Assembly (NCBI RefSeq): GCF_018326005.1
Contig: NZ_AP021903.1
Location: forward strand, 4,249,501 to 4,313,500
Direction: 5' to 3'
DNA from: Pseudomonas sp. Seg1
GTDB taxonomy: Bacteria > Pseudomonadota > Gammaproteobacteria > Pseudomonadales > Pseudomonadaceae
Length of the DNA stretch: 64,000 nucleotides
The notes under the pieces were generated by a model, which saw only the letters and a program-made list of their open reading frames with translations, was not told the origin of the DNA and searched no databases. Below are positions 27,160 through 34,001 of this stretch, in pieces. The position numbers and the translations under genes were made by a program. Numbering within the stretch: the first letter of the stretch is position 1; each line of letters starts with the position of its first letter.

Positions 27160-28503
27160 ATGAACGCACACGACACCGCCAAAGCCCCGATCATTACCGC
27201 CATGCAAGTCGTCCCGGTGGCCGGTCACGACGGCATGCTGCTCAACCTCAGCGGCGCCCACGGACCTTTCTTCACCCGCAACATTGTCATTCTCAAGGAC
27301 AACGCCGGCCACACCGGCGTCGGCGAGGTGCCCGGAGGCGAACGTATTCGCCAGACCCTGGAAGACGCACGCAGCCTGGTGATCGGCAGCCCGATCGGCA
27401 CGTATCAAAAGATCCTCAACCAAGTGCGTCAGACCTTCGCCGACCGCGACGCCGGCGGCCGTGGCCTGCAAACCTTCGACCTGCGCATCACCATCCACGC
27501 GGTCACCGGCCTCGAAGCCGCCCTGCTCGACCTGCTCGGCCAGCACCTCGACGTACCGGTCGCGGCGCTGCTCGGCGAAGGTCAGCAGCGTGATCAAGTG
27601 AAAATGCTCGGCTATCTGTTTTATATCGGCGATCAACGCGAAACCGACCTCGCCTATCGCAGCGAACCGGATGCGGATAATGACTGGTTTCGCCTGCGTC
27701 ACGAGAAGGCCATGACCGCCGAAGCCGTAGTACGTCTGGCTGAGGCCGCGCATGCGAAGTACGGCTTCAAGGACTTCAAACTTAAGGGCGGCGTCCTCAG
27801 TGGCGATGCCGAAATCGAAGCGGTGACGGCACTGGCCGAGCGCTTCCCGGAGGCGCGGATTACCCTCGATCCGAATGGTGCATGGTCACTGAAGGAGGCG
27901 ATTCGTCTGTGCCGTAATCAGCATCATGTGCTGGCTTACGCAGAAGACCCGTGCGGTGCGGAAAACGGTTATTCCGGCCGCGAAGTGATGGCCGAATTCC
28001 GCCGCGCCACCGGGCTGAAAACCGCCACCAACATGATCGCCACCGACTGGCGCGAGATGGGTCACGCGATCCAGTTGCAGTCTGTCGACATCCCGTTGGC
28101 CGACCCGCATTTCTGGACCATGCAGGGGTCGGTGCGCGTCGCGCAGATGTGCCATGAGTGGGGCCTGACCTGGGGCTCGCACTCCAACAATCACTTCGAT
28201 ATTTCCCTGGCCATGTTCACCCACGTCGCAGCGGCTGCACCGGGTGAAATTACCGCCATCGACACCCACTGGATCTGGCAGGACGGCCAGCGCCTGACCA
28301 AAGCGCCGCTGCAAATCGTCGACGGTTGCGTGCAAGTGCCGCAAAAACCGGGGCTGGGCGTCGAACTGGACATGGACCAGTTGGCCAATGCCCACGAACT
28401 GTATAAAGGCATGGGCCTGGGCGCGCGGGATGACAGCGTGGCGATGCAGTTTTTGATTCCCGGGTGGAAGTTCGATAACAAGCGGCCGTGTCTGGTGCGC
28501 TGA
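27160..28503 (+). CDS. gudD: Glucarate dehydratase
   Basis: 447 residues from [20 protein letters not shown]. Enolase-superfamily motifs: K207-x-K209 (KDFKLKGG), D237-x-N239 (TLDPNGAW), E near 266 (AYAEDPCG) and the catalytic His341 in [12 protein letters not shown], as in the mandelate-racemase/glucarate-dehydratase group. It dehydrates D-glucarate to 5-keto-4-deoxyglucarate, the first catabolic step, in the cytoplasm. The downstream enzymes of the pathway are not in this window. Confidence 0.95.
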   Translation: MNAHDTAKAPIITAMQVVPVAGHDGMLLNLSGAHGPFFTRNIVILKDNAGHTGVGEVPGGERIRQTLEDARSLVIGSPIGTYQKILNQVRQTFADRDAGGRGLQTFDLRITIHAVTGLEAALLDLLGQHLDVPVAALLGEGQQRDQVKMLGYLFYIGDQRETDLAYRSEPDADNDWFRLRHEKAMTAEAVVRLAEAAHAKYGFKDFKLKGGVLSGDAEIEAVTALAERFPEARITLDPNGAWSLKEAIRLCRNQHHVLAYAEDPCGAENGYSGREVMAEFRRATGLKTATNMIATDWREMGHAIQLQSVDIPLADPHFWTMQGSVRVAQMCHEWGLTWGSHSNNHFDISLAMFTHVAAAAPGEITAIDTHWIWQDGQRLTKAPLQIVDGCVQVPQKPGLGVELDMDQLANAHELYKGMGLGARDDSVAMQFLIPGWKFDNKRPCLVR

Positions 28504-28527
28504 CGCTTTCGATGCAAACTCCACCGT

Positions 28528-28622
28528 CCCTGTGGGAGCTGGCTTGCCAGCGATGGCGGTGGATCAGCCAAATAAATGTCGACAGACCTGACGCTATCGC
28601 GGGCAAGGCCGCTCCCACAGGG
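28528..28622. repeat. REP doublet (REPIN), mixed core variants
   Basis: The left arm CTGTGGGAGCTGGCTTGCCAG and right arm ATCGCGGGCAAGGCCGCTCC are different REP variants in opposite orientation, about 40 bases apart, between gudD and ampR. Confidence 0.85.
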
Positions 28623-28623
28623 T

Positions 28624-29502
28624 TCAAGGCGGCCCTGAGATTTGCAGCAGCCAGTTTTTGAACGCGAGCATCGCCGCGCTCTCCGGCCGCGACTGCAATC
28701 GCGTCAGCCAATAACTGCCCGTGGTGATCTCGACGGCAAACGGCTGGCAAATCGCATCGGCCGCCAATTGCCGGGCGAACATCAGCGGCGGCGCCAATGC
28801 CACCCCGCCGCCCTGCAACGCCGCTTCCATCATTGCCAGTGACGAGTCGAAGACGATGCTCTGTGGCGGCGCTGCCTGGGTCGCCAAACCCGCCGCCTGA
28901 AACCACTCCGGCCATTCATCAGTGCGATAGGAACGCAGCAAGGTCTGCTGCAACAGGTCCCCGGGCGTGTGCAATTGCCGGGCGATTTCCGGCACGCACA
29001 ACACCGACAACGGCGCGTCGAGCAACCGCGTCGCTTCGATACCATGCCAGGCGCCAGCGCCGAAGCGGATCGCGTAATCCAGCCCTTCAGCGGCAACATC
29101 CACCCGGTTGTTATTAGTTGACAGCCGCAAATCTATGAGCGGATGTTTCAATCGAAAGTCCGCCAGCCTCGGCAACAGCCAACCCACGGCGAACGTGCCG
29201 ACCGCACCAACAGTCAACATCTCGCGGTACTGTCCCCCGGCAAGGCGCTCAAGAATCTGCGCGATGTGGTCAAACGAAGTGCTCAACACCGGCAACAAGG
29301 TTTCGCCTTCACTGGTCAGCATCAGCCCGCGGGGCAGGCGTTTGAACAGGGTTACGCTGAGCTGCGCTTCAAGGCTTTTGACCTGATGGCTGACGGCGGC
29401 CTGGGTCACGCACAGTTCCACAGCAGCGCGGGTGAAGCTCAAATGACGCGCCGATGCCTCGAAAGCGCGCAGTGCGTTGAGCGGCAATTGCGGTCGAATC
29501 AT
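28624..29502 (-). CDS. ampR: AmpR, LysR-type regulator of the AmpC beta-lactamase
   Basis: 292 residues. The N-terminus (MIRPQLPLNALRAFEASARHLSFTRAAVELCVTQAAVSHQVKSLEAQL) and effector domain (LTVGAVGTFAVGWLLPRL, NNNRVDVAAEGLDYAIRFGAGAWHG, SIVFDSSLAMMEAALQGGGVALAP) closely resemble P. aeruginosa AmpR. It senses muropeptides: UDP-MurNAc-pentapeptide keeps it repressing, anhydro-muropeptides turn it into an activator of ampC. It is divergent from ampC with 160 bases between the starts. Confidence 0.95.
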   Translation of the reverse strand: MIRPQLPLNALRAFEASARHLSFTRAAVELCVTQAAVSHQVKSLEAQLSVTLFKRLPRGLMLTSEGETLLPVLSTSFDHIAQILERLAGGQYREMLTVGAVGTFAVGWLLPRLADFRLKHPLIDLRLSTNNNRVDVAAEGLDYAIRFGAGAWHGIEATRLLDAPLSVLCVPEIARQLHTPGDLLQQTLLRSYRTDEWPEWFQAAGLATQAAPPQSIVFDSSLAMMEAALQGGGVALAPPLMFARQLAADAICQPFAVEITTGSYWLTRLQSRPESAAMLAFKNWLLQISGPP

Positions 29503-29539
29503 GCCCAGCCCTCAATTTTTCTAATGGCTCATCCGAGTT

Positions 29540-29558
29540 TTCATCGTTTGTCGATGAA
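29540..29558. promoter_or_regulatory. Candidate AmpR operator
   Basis: A 19-bp dyad TTCATCG-TTTGT-CGATGAA sits between the divergent starts of ampR and ampC, 38 bases before ampR. LysR regulators bind such interrupted T-N11-A dyads. The position and symmetry support it; the sequence match to the published AmpR site was not verified. Confidence 0.5.
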
Positions 29559-29662
29559 TGCCAGACTGCCTAAATTGTCGGCGCTGATCAGCCACCTGAC
29601 GTTTCAATTGCCCGCAGTCTAGCGGGATAACGCCATCAACACTCATGGAGAGTGGTTCACTC

Positions 29663-30829
29663 ATGTCATTCATCAACCCAAGCAAAGTCATTTCCCGCAG
29701 CGCTTTCGGCCTGTTCTTCGGCGCCGCTGCCTGCGTTGCCGCACCGCAAACCGACGAACAACTGCAAGCAGTGGTCAACACTGCTGTCACGCCCGTGATG
29801 CAACAACAGAACATTCCTGGCCTGGCCATCGCCCTGACCGTCAACGGTAAGGCGCATTACTTTAACTACGGCGTCGCCGCTAAGGACACCGGGCAGAAAG
29901 TCAGCGAAAACACCCTGTTTGAAATTGGCTCGGTGAGCAAAACCTTCACCGCAACGCTCGCCGGCTACGCCCAGGCGACGGGCAAACTGGACCTGTCGAC
30001 CAAGGCCAGCCAACTCTGGCCGGAACTCAAAGACAGTGCCTTCGACAACATCAGCGCGCTGCAACTGGGCACCTACAGCGCCGGCGGTTTGCCGCTGCAA
30101 TTCCCCGCAGAGGCGGATTCGGCGGACAAGATGCTCGGCTATTACCAACAATGGAAACCGGCTTATCCGCCAGGTAGTCATCGTCAGTATTCCAATCCGA
30201 GCCTGGGTTTGTTCGGTTACCTGACGGCAAAGAGCCTTGGCCAGCCGTTTGATCAGGCCATGAGCGAAACCCTGCTGCCGAAACTGGGCCTCAAACACAC
30301 CTACATTCAAGTGCCCGCATCCGAAGAGCACCTGTATGCCAAGGGATATGACAAGCAGGATCAACCGGTTCGCGTGAGTCCGGGAGCATTGGATTCCGAA
30401 GCCTACGGCATCAAAACCAGCGCGGCGGACATGCTCCGGTACGTCGAAGCCAACCTGAAACCCGCGAGCCTGCAACAGCCGCTGCAAAACGCCGTCGCCG
30501 CGACCCACACCGGTTACTACAGCGTGGGCGACATGACCCAAGGCCTGGGCTGGGAGCGCTATGCCTACCCGATCAGCCTGAGCAAACTGCAGGCCGGCAA
30601 CTCGACAAAGATGGTGACGGACGCGCACAAGGCCAATTGGCTGAATCCGCCACAGCCTGAACCGGCCAATGTGCTGTACAACAAAACCGGCGCGACCGGA
30701 GGTTTTGGCGCGTACGTGGCGTTTGTGCCGTCGAAGGATCTGGGCATCGTGATCCTGGCCAACAAGAATTACCCGAATGCGGAACGGGTGAAGATTGCGC
30801 ATGAAATCTTCAGCGCTCTGAAGGACTGA
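29663..30829 (+). CDS. ampC: Class C beta-lactamase
   Basis: 388 residues from MSFINPSKVISR; an ATG six codons earlier is possible. The signal peptide ends near ACVAA. Class C motifs: SVSK (catalytic Ser90 of the precursor), YSN (Tyr176) and KTG (Lys341), plus EIGSVSKTFTATLAGYA and the long YAKGYDKQDQPVRVSPGALDSEAYGIKTSAADM segment. The enzyme hydrolyses cephalosporins and penicillins in the periplasm. Expression should be inducible through the adjacent ampR. A strong terminator follows. Confidence 0.96.
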   Translation: MSFINPSKVISRSAFGLFFGAAACVAAPQTDEQLQAVVNTAVTPVMQQQNIPGLAIALTVNGKAHYFNYGVAAKDTGQKVSENTLFEIGSVSKTFTATLAGYAQATGKLDLSTKASQLWPELKDSAFDNISALQLGTYSAGGLPLQFPAEADSADKMLGYYQQWKPAYPPGSHRQYSNPSLGLFGYLTAKSLGQPFDQAMSETLLPKLGLKHTYIQVPASEEHLYAKGYDKQDQPVRVSPGALDSEAYGIKTSAADMLRYVEANLKPASLQQPLQNAVAATHTGYYSVGDMTQGLGWERYAYPISLSKLQAGNSTKMVTDAHKANWLNPPQPEPANVLYNKTGATGGFGAYVAFVPSKDLGIVILANKNYPNAERVKIAHEIFSALKD

Positions 30830-30840
30830 CACAAAGCTGT

Positions 30841-30869
30841 GGTGAGGGGATTTATCCCCTCACCACAGG
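30841..30869. repeat. Short REP-like palindrome after ampC
   Basis: GGTGAGGGGATTTATCCCCTCACC is a self-complementary form of the GTGGCGAGGGGATTTATCCCC repeat class, which also occurs at 53836 and 59597. Confidence 0.7.
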
Positions 30870-30886
30870 GTTCTCTACTCACAAAA

Positions 30887-30919
30887 AAAATGGGCGACCT
30901 CTTGAGGTCGCCCATTTTG
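30887..30919. terminator. Bidirectional terminator between ampC and the DUF6124 operon
   Basis: AAAATGGGCGACCTC/GAGGTCGCCCATTTT stem with only 2 bases in the loop and A8 on the left. It serves both convergent transcripts. Confidence 0.9.
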
Positions 30920-30928
30920 TTTCAGCGC

Positions 30929-31195
30929 TTAAAGCTGCGCCTGCAACCGCCACCCGATGACATCCATCAAGTCACAACTGTCACGCAACGGAATCGCCAA
31001 CACCCGGGCGAAATCCTGCAAGAGCAAGGCATCGTGTCCCTTGCCCTCTTCCAGCGCCAAGGTTTCCAGCAACTGCGTCACGCAGCGCAAGCGATACGCC
31101 GCCGTGCCGTGCAACACGTCGATGGGGGCTTCGCTGTCGATCAGCAGGCATGGAATCTTGCAGTCGATACCGGTGATGGGAATGTAGCGCGCCAT
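30929..31195 (-). CDS. Small protein of the DUF6124 operon, unknown function
   Basis: 88 residues; GGAGG lies seven bases before the ATG and the gene starts 16 bases after the DUF6124 stop, so the two are one operon. Sequence: short beta-like N-terminus (MARYIPITGIDCKIPCLLIDSE), then a helical region (YRLRCVTQLLETLALEEGKGHDALLLQDFARVLAIPLRDSCDLMDVIGWRL) with four Cys. I recognise no domain. The tail of helices recalls small DUF3077-type Pseudomonas proteins, but this is not certain. Confidence 0.72.
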   Translation of the reverse strand: MARYIPITGIDCKIPCLLIDSEAPIDVLHGTAAYRLRCVTQLLETLALEEGKGHDALLLQDFARVLAIPLRDSCDLMDVIGWRLQAQL

Positions 31196-31211
31196 GGTTG
31201 AACCTCCGTGT

Positions 31212-31541
31212 TCAATGTTGAGTTGCGATGTGCAGCGGGTCGAAATTGTCCAGTGCGCGGTTGACCAGCAACTCGCCGATCACGGCCAGTTGCTGGACCG
31301 CCAAGGCGAGGCTGCGCTGGGAATCGTTCAGCTTGCAGGCCATGTCGGTGGTCAGAACATTGAGTGAGGCTAGGGTTTCGCAGGCGTGGGTTAACAGGGT
31401 GGGGGTGTCGATATCGGGGCGGAGGGTGAAGACGTAGCTGACGGGATCGGGGTGATTAGGGTCGCGGAGGCGATTGTTGCGGGAGTCGAAGGATCCTGAA
31501 CCGGTTGAGGATTCGGGGGGATTCGGTGTGTGTTTTTTCAT
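31212..31541 (-). CDS. DUF6124-family protein
   Basis: 109 residues from MKKHTPNPPESSTGSGSFDS with GAGG nine bases before the ATG; the frame stays open upstream through the leader, but that part is structured RNA rather than protein-like. The family pattern is clear from memory: polar N-terminus, then DPVSYVFTLRPDIDTPTLLTHACETLASLNVLTTDMACKLNDSQRSLALAVQQLAVIGELLVNRALDNFDP. The C-terminal helical bundle is typical; function unknown, a Pseudomonas-specific paralogous family. It leads the operon with 30929-31195 and lies behind a riboswitch-like leader. Confidence 0.8.
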   Translation of the reverse strand: MKKHTPNPPESSTGSGSFDSRNNRLRDPNHPDPVSYVFTLRPDIDTPTLLTHACETLASLNVLTTDMACKLNDSQRSLALAVQQLAVIGELLVNRALDNFDPLHIATQH

Positions 31542-31566
31542 GAGTGAAGACCTCAGTACATTGAAG

Positions 31567-31760
31567 AAAAAACTGCCGAACTCACTTCCACGAGAGGGTG
31601 GCAGCTTTGCGCAGGTGTGGAAGTCCGGGTGAGGCCGAGGAACCCGGTGCACTCGTGAGTGCTCCTGCGCATAGCTGCCATAAGCAAACAATGTTGGCAT
31701 AAAAAACACCAACATGTGTTTACAGGCGCACATGCGCTCACGACCATCCCGGACTTCCAC
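31567..31760 (-). promoter_or_regulatory. Structured leader with competing terminator and three-way junction (putative attenuator)
   Basis: Read leftward. A 17-bp stem with one mismatch (31664-31680 with 31599-31615) encloses two hairpins, GCACT-CACG-AGTGC (31649-31662) and CCGGGT...ACCCGG (31625-31647). Its 3' arm AAAGCTGCC (31608-31600) can instead pair with GGCAGTTTT (31577-31569), which runs into six U (31572-31567), an intrinsic terminator 26 bases before the DUF6124 start. The junction strand ACTTCCAC (31624-31617) is complementary to GTGGAAGT in the terminator loop (31591-31584), and, extended to 13 bp, to GTGGAAGTCCGGG at 31760-31748. A further hairpin ATGTTGG/CCAACAT lies at 31691-31715. 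No gene is supported in 31542-32024. Confidence 0.6.
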
Positions 31761-32024
31761 ATCCGACCACTGTTTTTTTCAGCGGCCAAAGAAGGGTATT
31801 CCCCTGCCCCCCAGCGCACCAGTTCACCAACGCCGCCGCGTCTTGCAGGAAAAATCCACGGCAGACGCAGGCCTTTGCCTCAGACATTTCTGTAGGAATA
31901 TGCTGCAACGACTTTGCGTTAGCGAATGAATGGGTTGCCTCTAAACTCGCGTCGAATCAACCTATGGCGTCATGACGATGCACGACACCTCATGCAACTC
32001 GGTTAAGGCTCAAGAGGTCCCGGG

Positions 32025-33152
32025 ATGGAAATCAAAAGCTTCAAACTCTCGAACGTTGGTCGTTTTGGCGATCTGGACATTCGGCTAGCCCCTACCGCAA
32101 CACACCCTTCGAACATCACGGTATTGATTGGAAACAACGGTGCCGGAAAAACCACCGTTTTGAAATCCCTGAACATTTGCCTGAGCTGGCTGATTGCGAA
32201 AATTCGCTCAAACAAGGGCAGTGGGAAATACCTTGTCGATGACGACATCAGTAATGGTGCCCCCGGAGCTGTCGTTTCAATTGGCATCACCGACTTCTCA
32301 CACCCGCGAGCCTCTCTTGGCGATGCCAACTCCGAAAACGAAGTGTTCGTATGGGGCAGCGCTCGCAGTCGACAAGGCCCAGTCTCCGCCCGCGAATCTC
32401 TAACCGACGTCAGGCTGCTTGCAGATCACTACCGCACTCAACTCACCGCCAACGATAACGCCTCGCTTCCACTGATCGCTTTTTACCCTGCCGAACGTAG
32501 CGCTCTGGACATCTCACTGAAAACCAGCGGCAGGCAGACCTTCGATCAACTCGACGGCTACGACATCAATTTTAACGGTGGCGTCGACTTTCGCAGTTTT
32601 TTTAAATGGTTTCGTGAACGTGAAGACTGCGAAAACGAGGACGGGATTTCCGAGACCGCACTGGCTGAAATCCTAGAAAAATTCGGTGCCGACAGCGACG
32701 TCTATACAGCGCTCGCCGAGATGAAAGCCTCCGCCCGCGACCGCCAGTTGAACGCCGTTCGTTCGGCCATCGCCGCGTTCATGCCACATCTTTCCAACCT
32801 GCGTGTGCAACGCAAACCCCATCTGCATATGTCAGTCGATAACCATGGCGCAACACTCAATGTCACGCAGCTCTCGCTAGGCGAACAGTCGATGATCGCG
32901 CTGGTGGGTGATATCGCCAGCCGTCTGGCGATGATGAATCCGTCAATGAACAATCCGCTGCACGGTGACGGTATTGTTCTGATCGACGAAGTCGAGTTGC
33001 ACATCGATCCGCAATGCCAACTTAGTCTGATTGCGCAATTGACCGCGACCTTTCCCCATTGCCAGTTCGTGTTGACCACGCATTCGCCCTTGATCATCGC
33101 CGAAGCCAACGAAGCGCTGGTTTATCTTCTTGATGATCAGAATCCTGATTAA
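32025..33152 (+). CDS. AAA/RecF-like ATPase, PtuA-like, short C-terminus
   Basis: 375 residues. N-terminal MEIKSFKLSNVGRFGDLDIRL, Walker A GNNGAGKT (about residues 37-44), a middle region with LPLIAFYPAERSALDI and DGYDINFNGGVDFRSFFKWFREREDCENE, ABC-type signature LSLGEQSMIALVGDIASRL, Walker B GIVLIDEVELHIDP, and H-switch FVLTTHSPLIIAEA. The layout is that of Septu PtuA/retron-associated ATPases, but the chain stops 11 residues after the LVYLL strand, lacking the helical C-terminal domain these have. No HNH nuclease, reverse transcriptase or other partner is adjacent. It is visibly less GC-rich than its neighbours. Function: inferred defence-type ATPase or a decayed remnant. Confidence 0.78.
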   Translation: MEIKSFKLSNVGRFGDLDIRLAPTATHPSNITVLIGNNGAGKTTVLKSLNICLSWLIAKIRSNKGSGKYLVDDDISNGAPGAVVSIGITDFSHPRASLGDANSENEVFVWGSARSRQGPVSARESLTDVRLLADHYRTQLTANDNASLPLIAFYPAERSALDISLKTSGRQTFDQLDGYDINFNGGVDFRSFFKWFREREDCENEDGISETALAEILEKFGADSDVYTALAEMKASARDRQLNAVRSAIAAFMPHLSNLRVQRKPHLHMSVDNHGATLNVTQLSLGEQSMIALVGDIASRLAMMNPSMNNPLHGDGIVLIDEVELHIDPQCQLSLIAQLTATFPHCQFVLTTHSPLIIAEANEALVYLLDDQNPD

Positions 33153-33374
33153 ACCGATCGGTGGTTAGTCAGTTCCGCATTTTTAGCGATTGCTCCCGGC
33201 CTTAATGCGAGCAAGCGCACTTCTGCTGGGGAGCTTGCGTGGCTTCCAGCCTTGCATCCCCCCACAAACCTTGTAGGATCGCGCTCTTTTTTCGCAGCCC
33301 TTGGCCACGCATCTGATCCGCCGCGCCGTTCAAGGCGTGCGGACTATGCTGAAACAGGGCATGAGGGCTGATCG

Positions 33375-33998
33375 ATGAAAGTGTTGCTGGTCGATGATCA
33401 CGCGGTCGTACGCATGGCAATCGGGATGATTCTGGCCCGTGAAGGTCACGAGGTGGTCGGCGAGTGCGACAACGGGGTGGAGGCGTTGAGCAAGGCGTTC
33501 GAACTCAAACCCGACGCGATCGTGCTCGACCTCGATATTCCGCAACTGGACGGCATGGCGGTGATTGACCGCTTGCGCATCGGTGGCAGTACGGCCCATG
33601 TGTTGGTCCACACCGGGTTGAAGAGTCAGGCTTATGCGGCGCAATGTCTGCGCGCCGGGGTTGCCGGGTTTCTGTCGAAGGGCGATGACCCGGCGGAGAT
33701 TGTCACGGCGCTCAAAGCTGTGGCCAGCGGCAAGAGCTGGTTTCCGGTCGGCGCGCTCAGTTCGGTACGCCACAGCGACTACGCGCAAAACGATGCGCAA
33801 CTGCTCGACAACATCACCCGCCGCGAACTCAAGGTGTTACACGGTCTGGCTCAAGGCAAGAGCAACAAACAGATCGCCGATGACATGCTGCTCAGCAACA
33901 AGACCGTCAGCACTTACAAAACCCGTCTGATGCAAAAACTCAACGCGAGCACACTGCTTGAGCTGATCGACTTCGCCAAACGCAACGATCTGGTCTGA
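33375..33998 (+). CDS. LuxR/NarL-type response regulator, BvgA/EvgA-like
   Basis: 207 residues. Receiver domain: VLLVDDHAVVRMAIGMIL with the acidic pocket, phospho-acceptor Asp in AIVLDLDIPQLDGMAV, Lys in AGFLSKGDDPAEI. C-terminal LuxR HTH: ITRRELKVLHGLAQGKSNKQIADDMLLSNKTVSTYKTRLMQKL. It binds DNA after phosphorylation. Only three bases separate it from the BvgS-like kinase gene, so it is the cognate regulator. Targets are unknown, with the downstream autotransporter a good candidate. Confidence 0.92.
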   Translation: MKVLLVDDHAVVRMAIGMILAREGHEVVGECDNGVEALSKAFELKPDAIVLDLDIPQLDGMAVIDRLRIGGSTAHVLVHTGLKSQAYAAQCLRAGVAGFLSKGDDPAEIVTALKAVASGKSWFPVGALSSVRHSDYAQNDAQLLDNITRRELKVLHGLAQGKSNKQIADDMLLSNKTVSTYKTRLMQKLNASTLLELIDFAKRNDLV

Positions 33999-34001
33999 AC
34001 C

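Noticed and set aside
25827..27203. 458-codon frame antisense to the transporter
   Set aside because: Low-complexity Gly/Asp/Arg translation, mirror of a clear MFS gene.
31542..31760. N-terminal extension of the DUF6124 protein (frame open to 31760)
   Set aside because: The extension is not conserved-looking, coincides with paired RNA arms, and a ribosome-binding site precedes the ATG at 31541.
32025..33374. Retron or complete Septu system
   Set aside because: No reverse transcriptase, msr-msd pattern or HNH gene is seen on either side of the ATPase.
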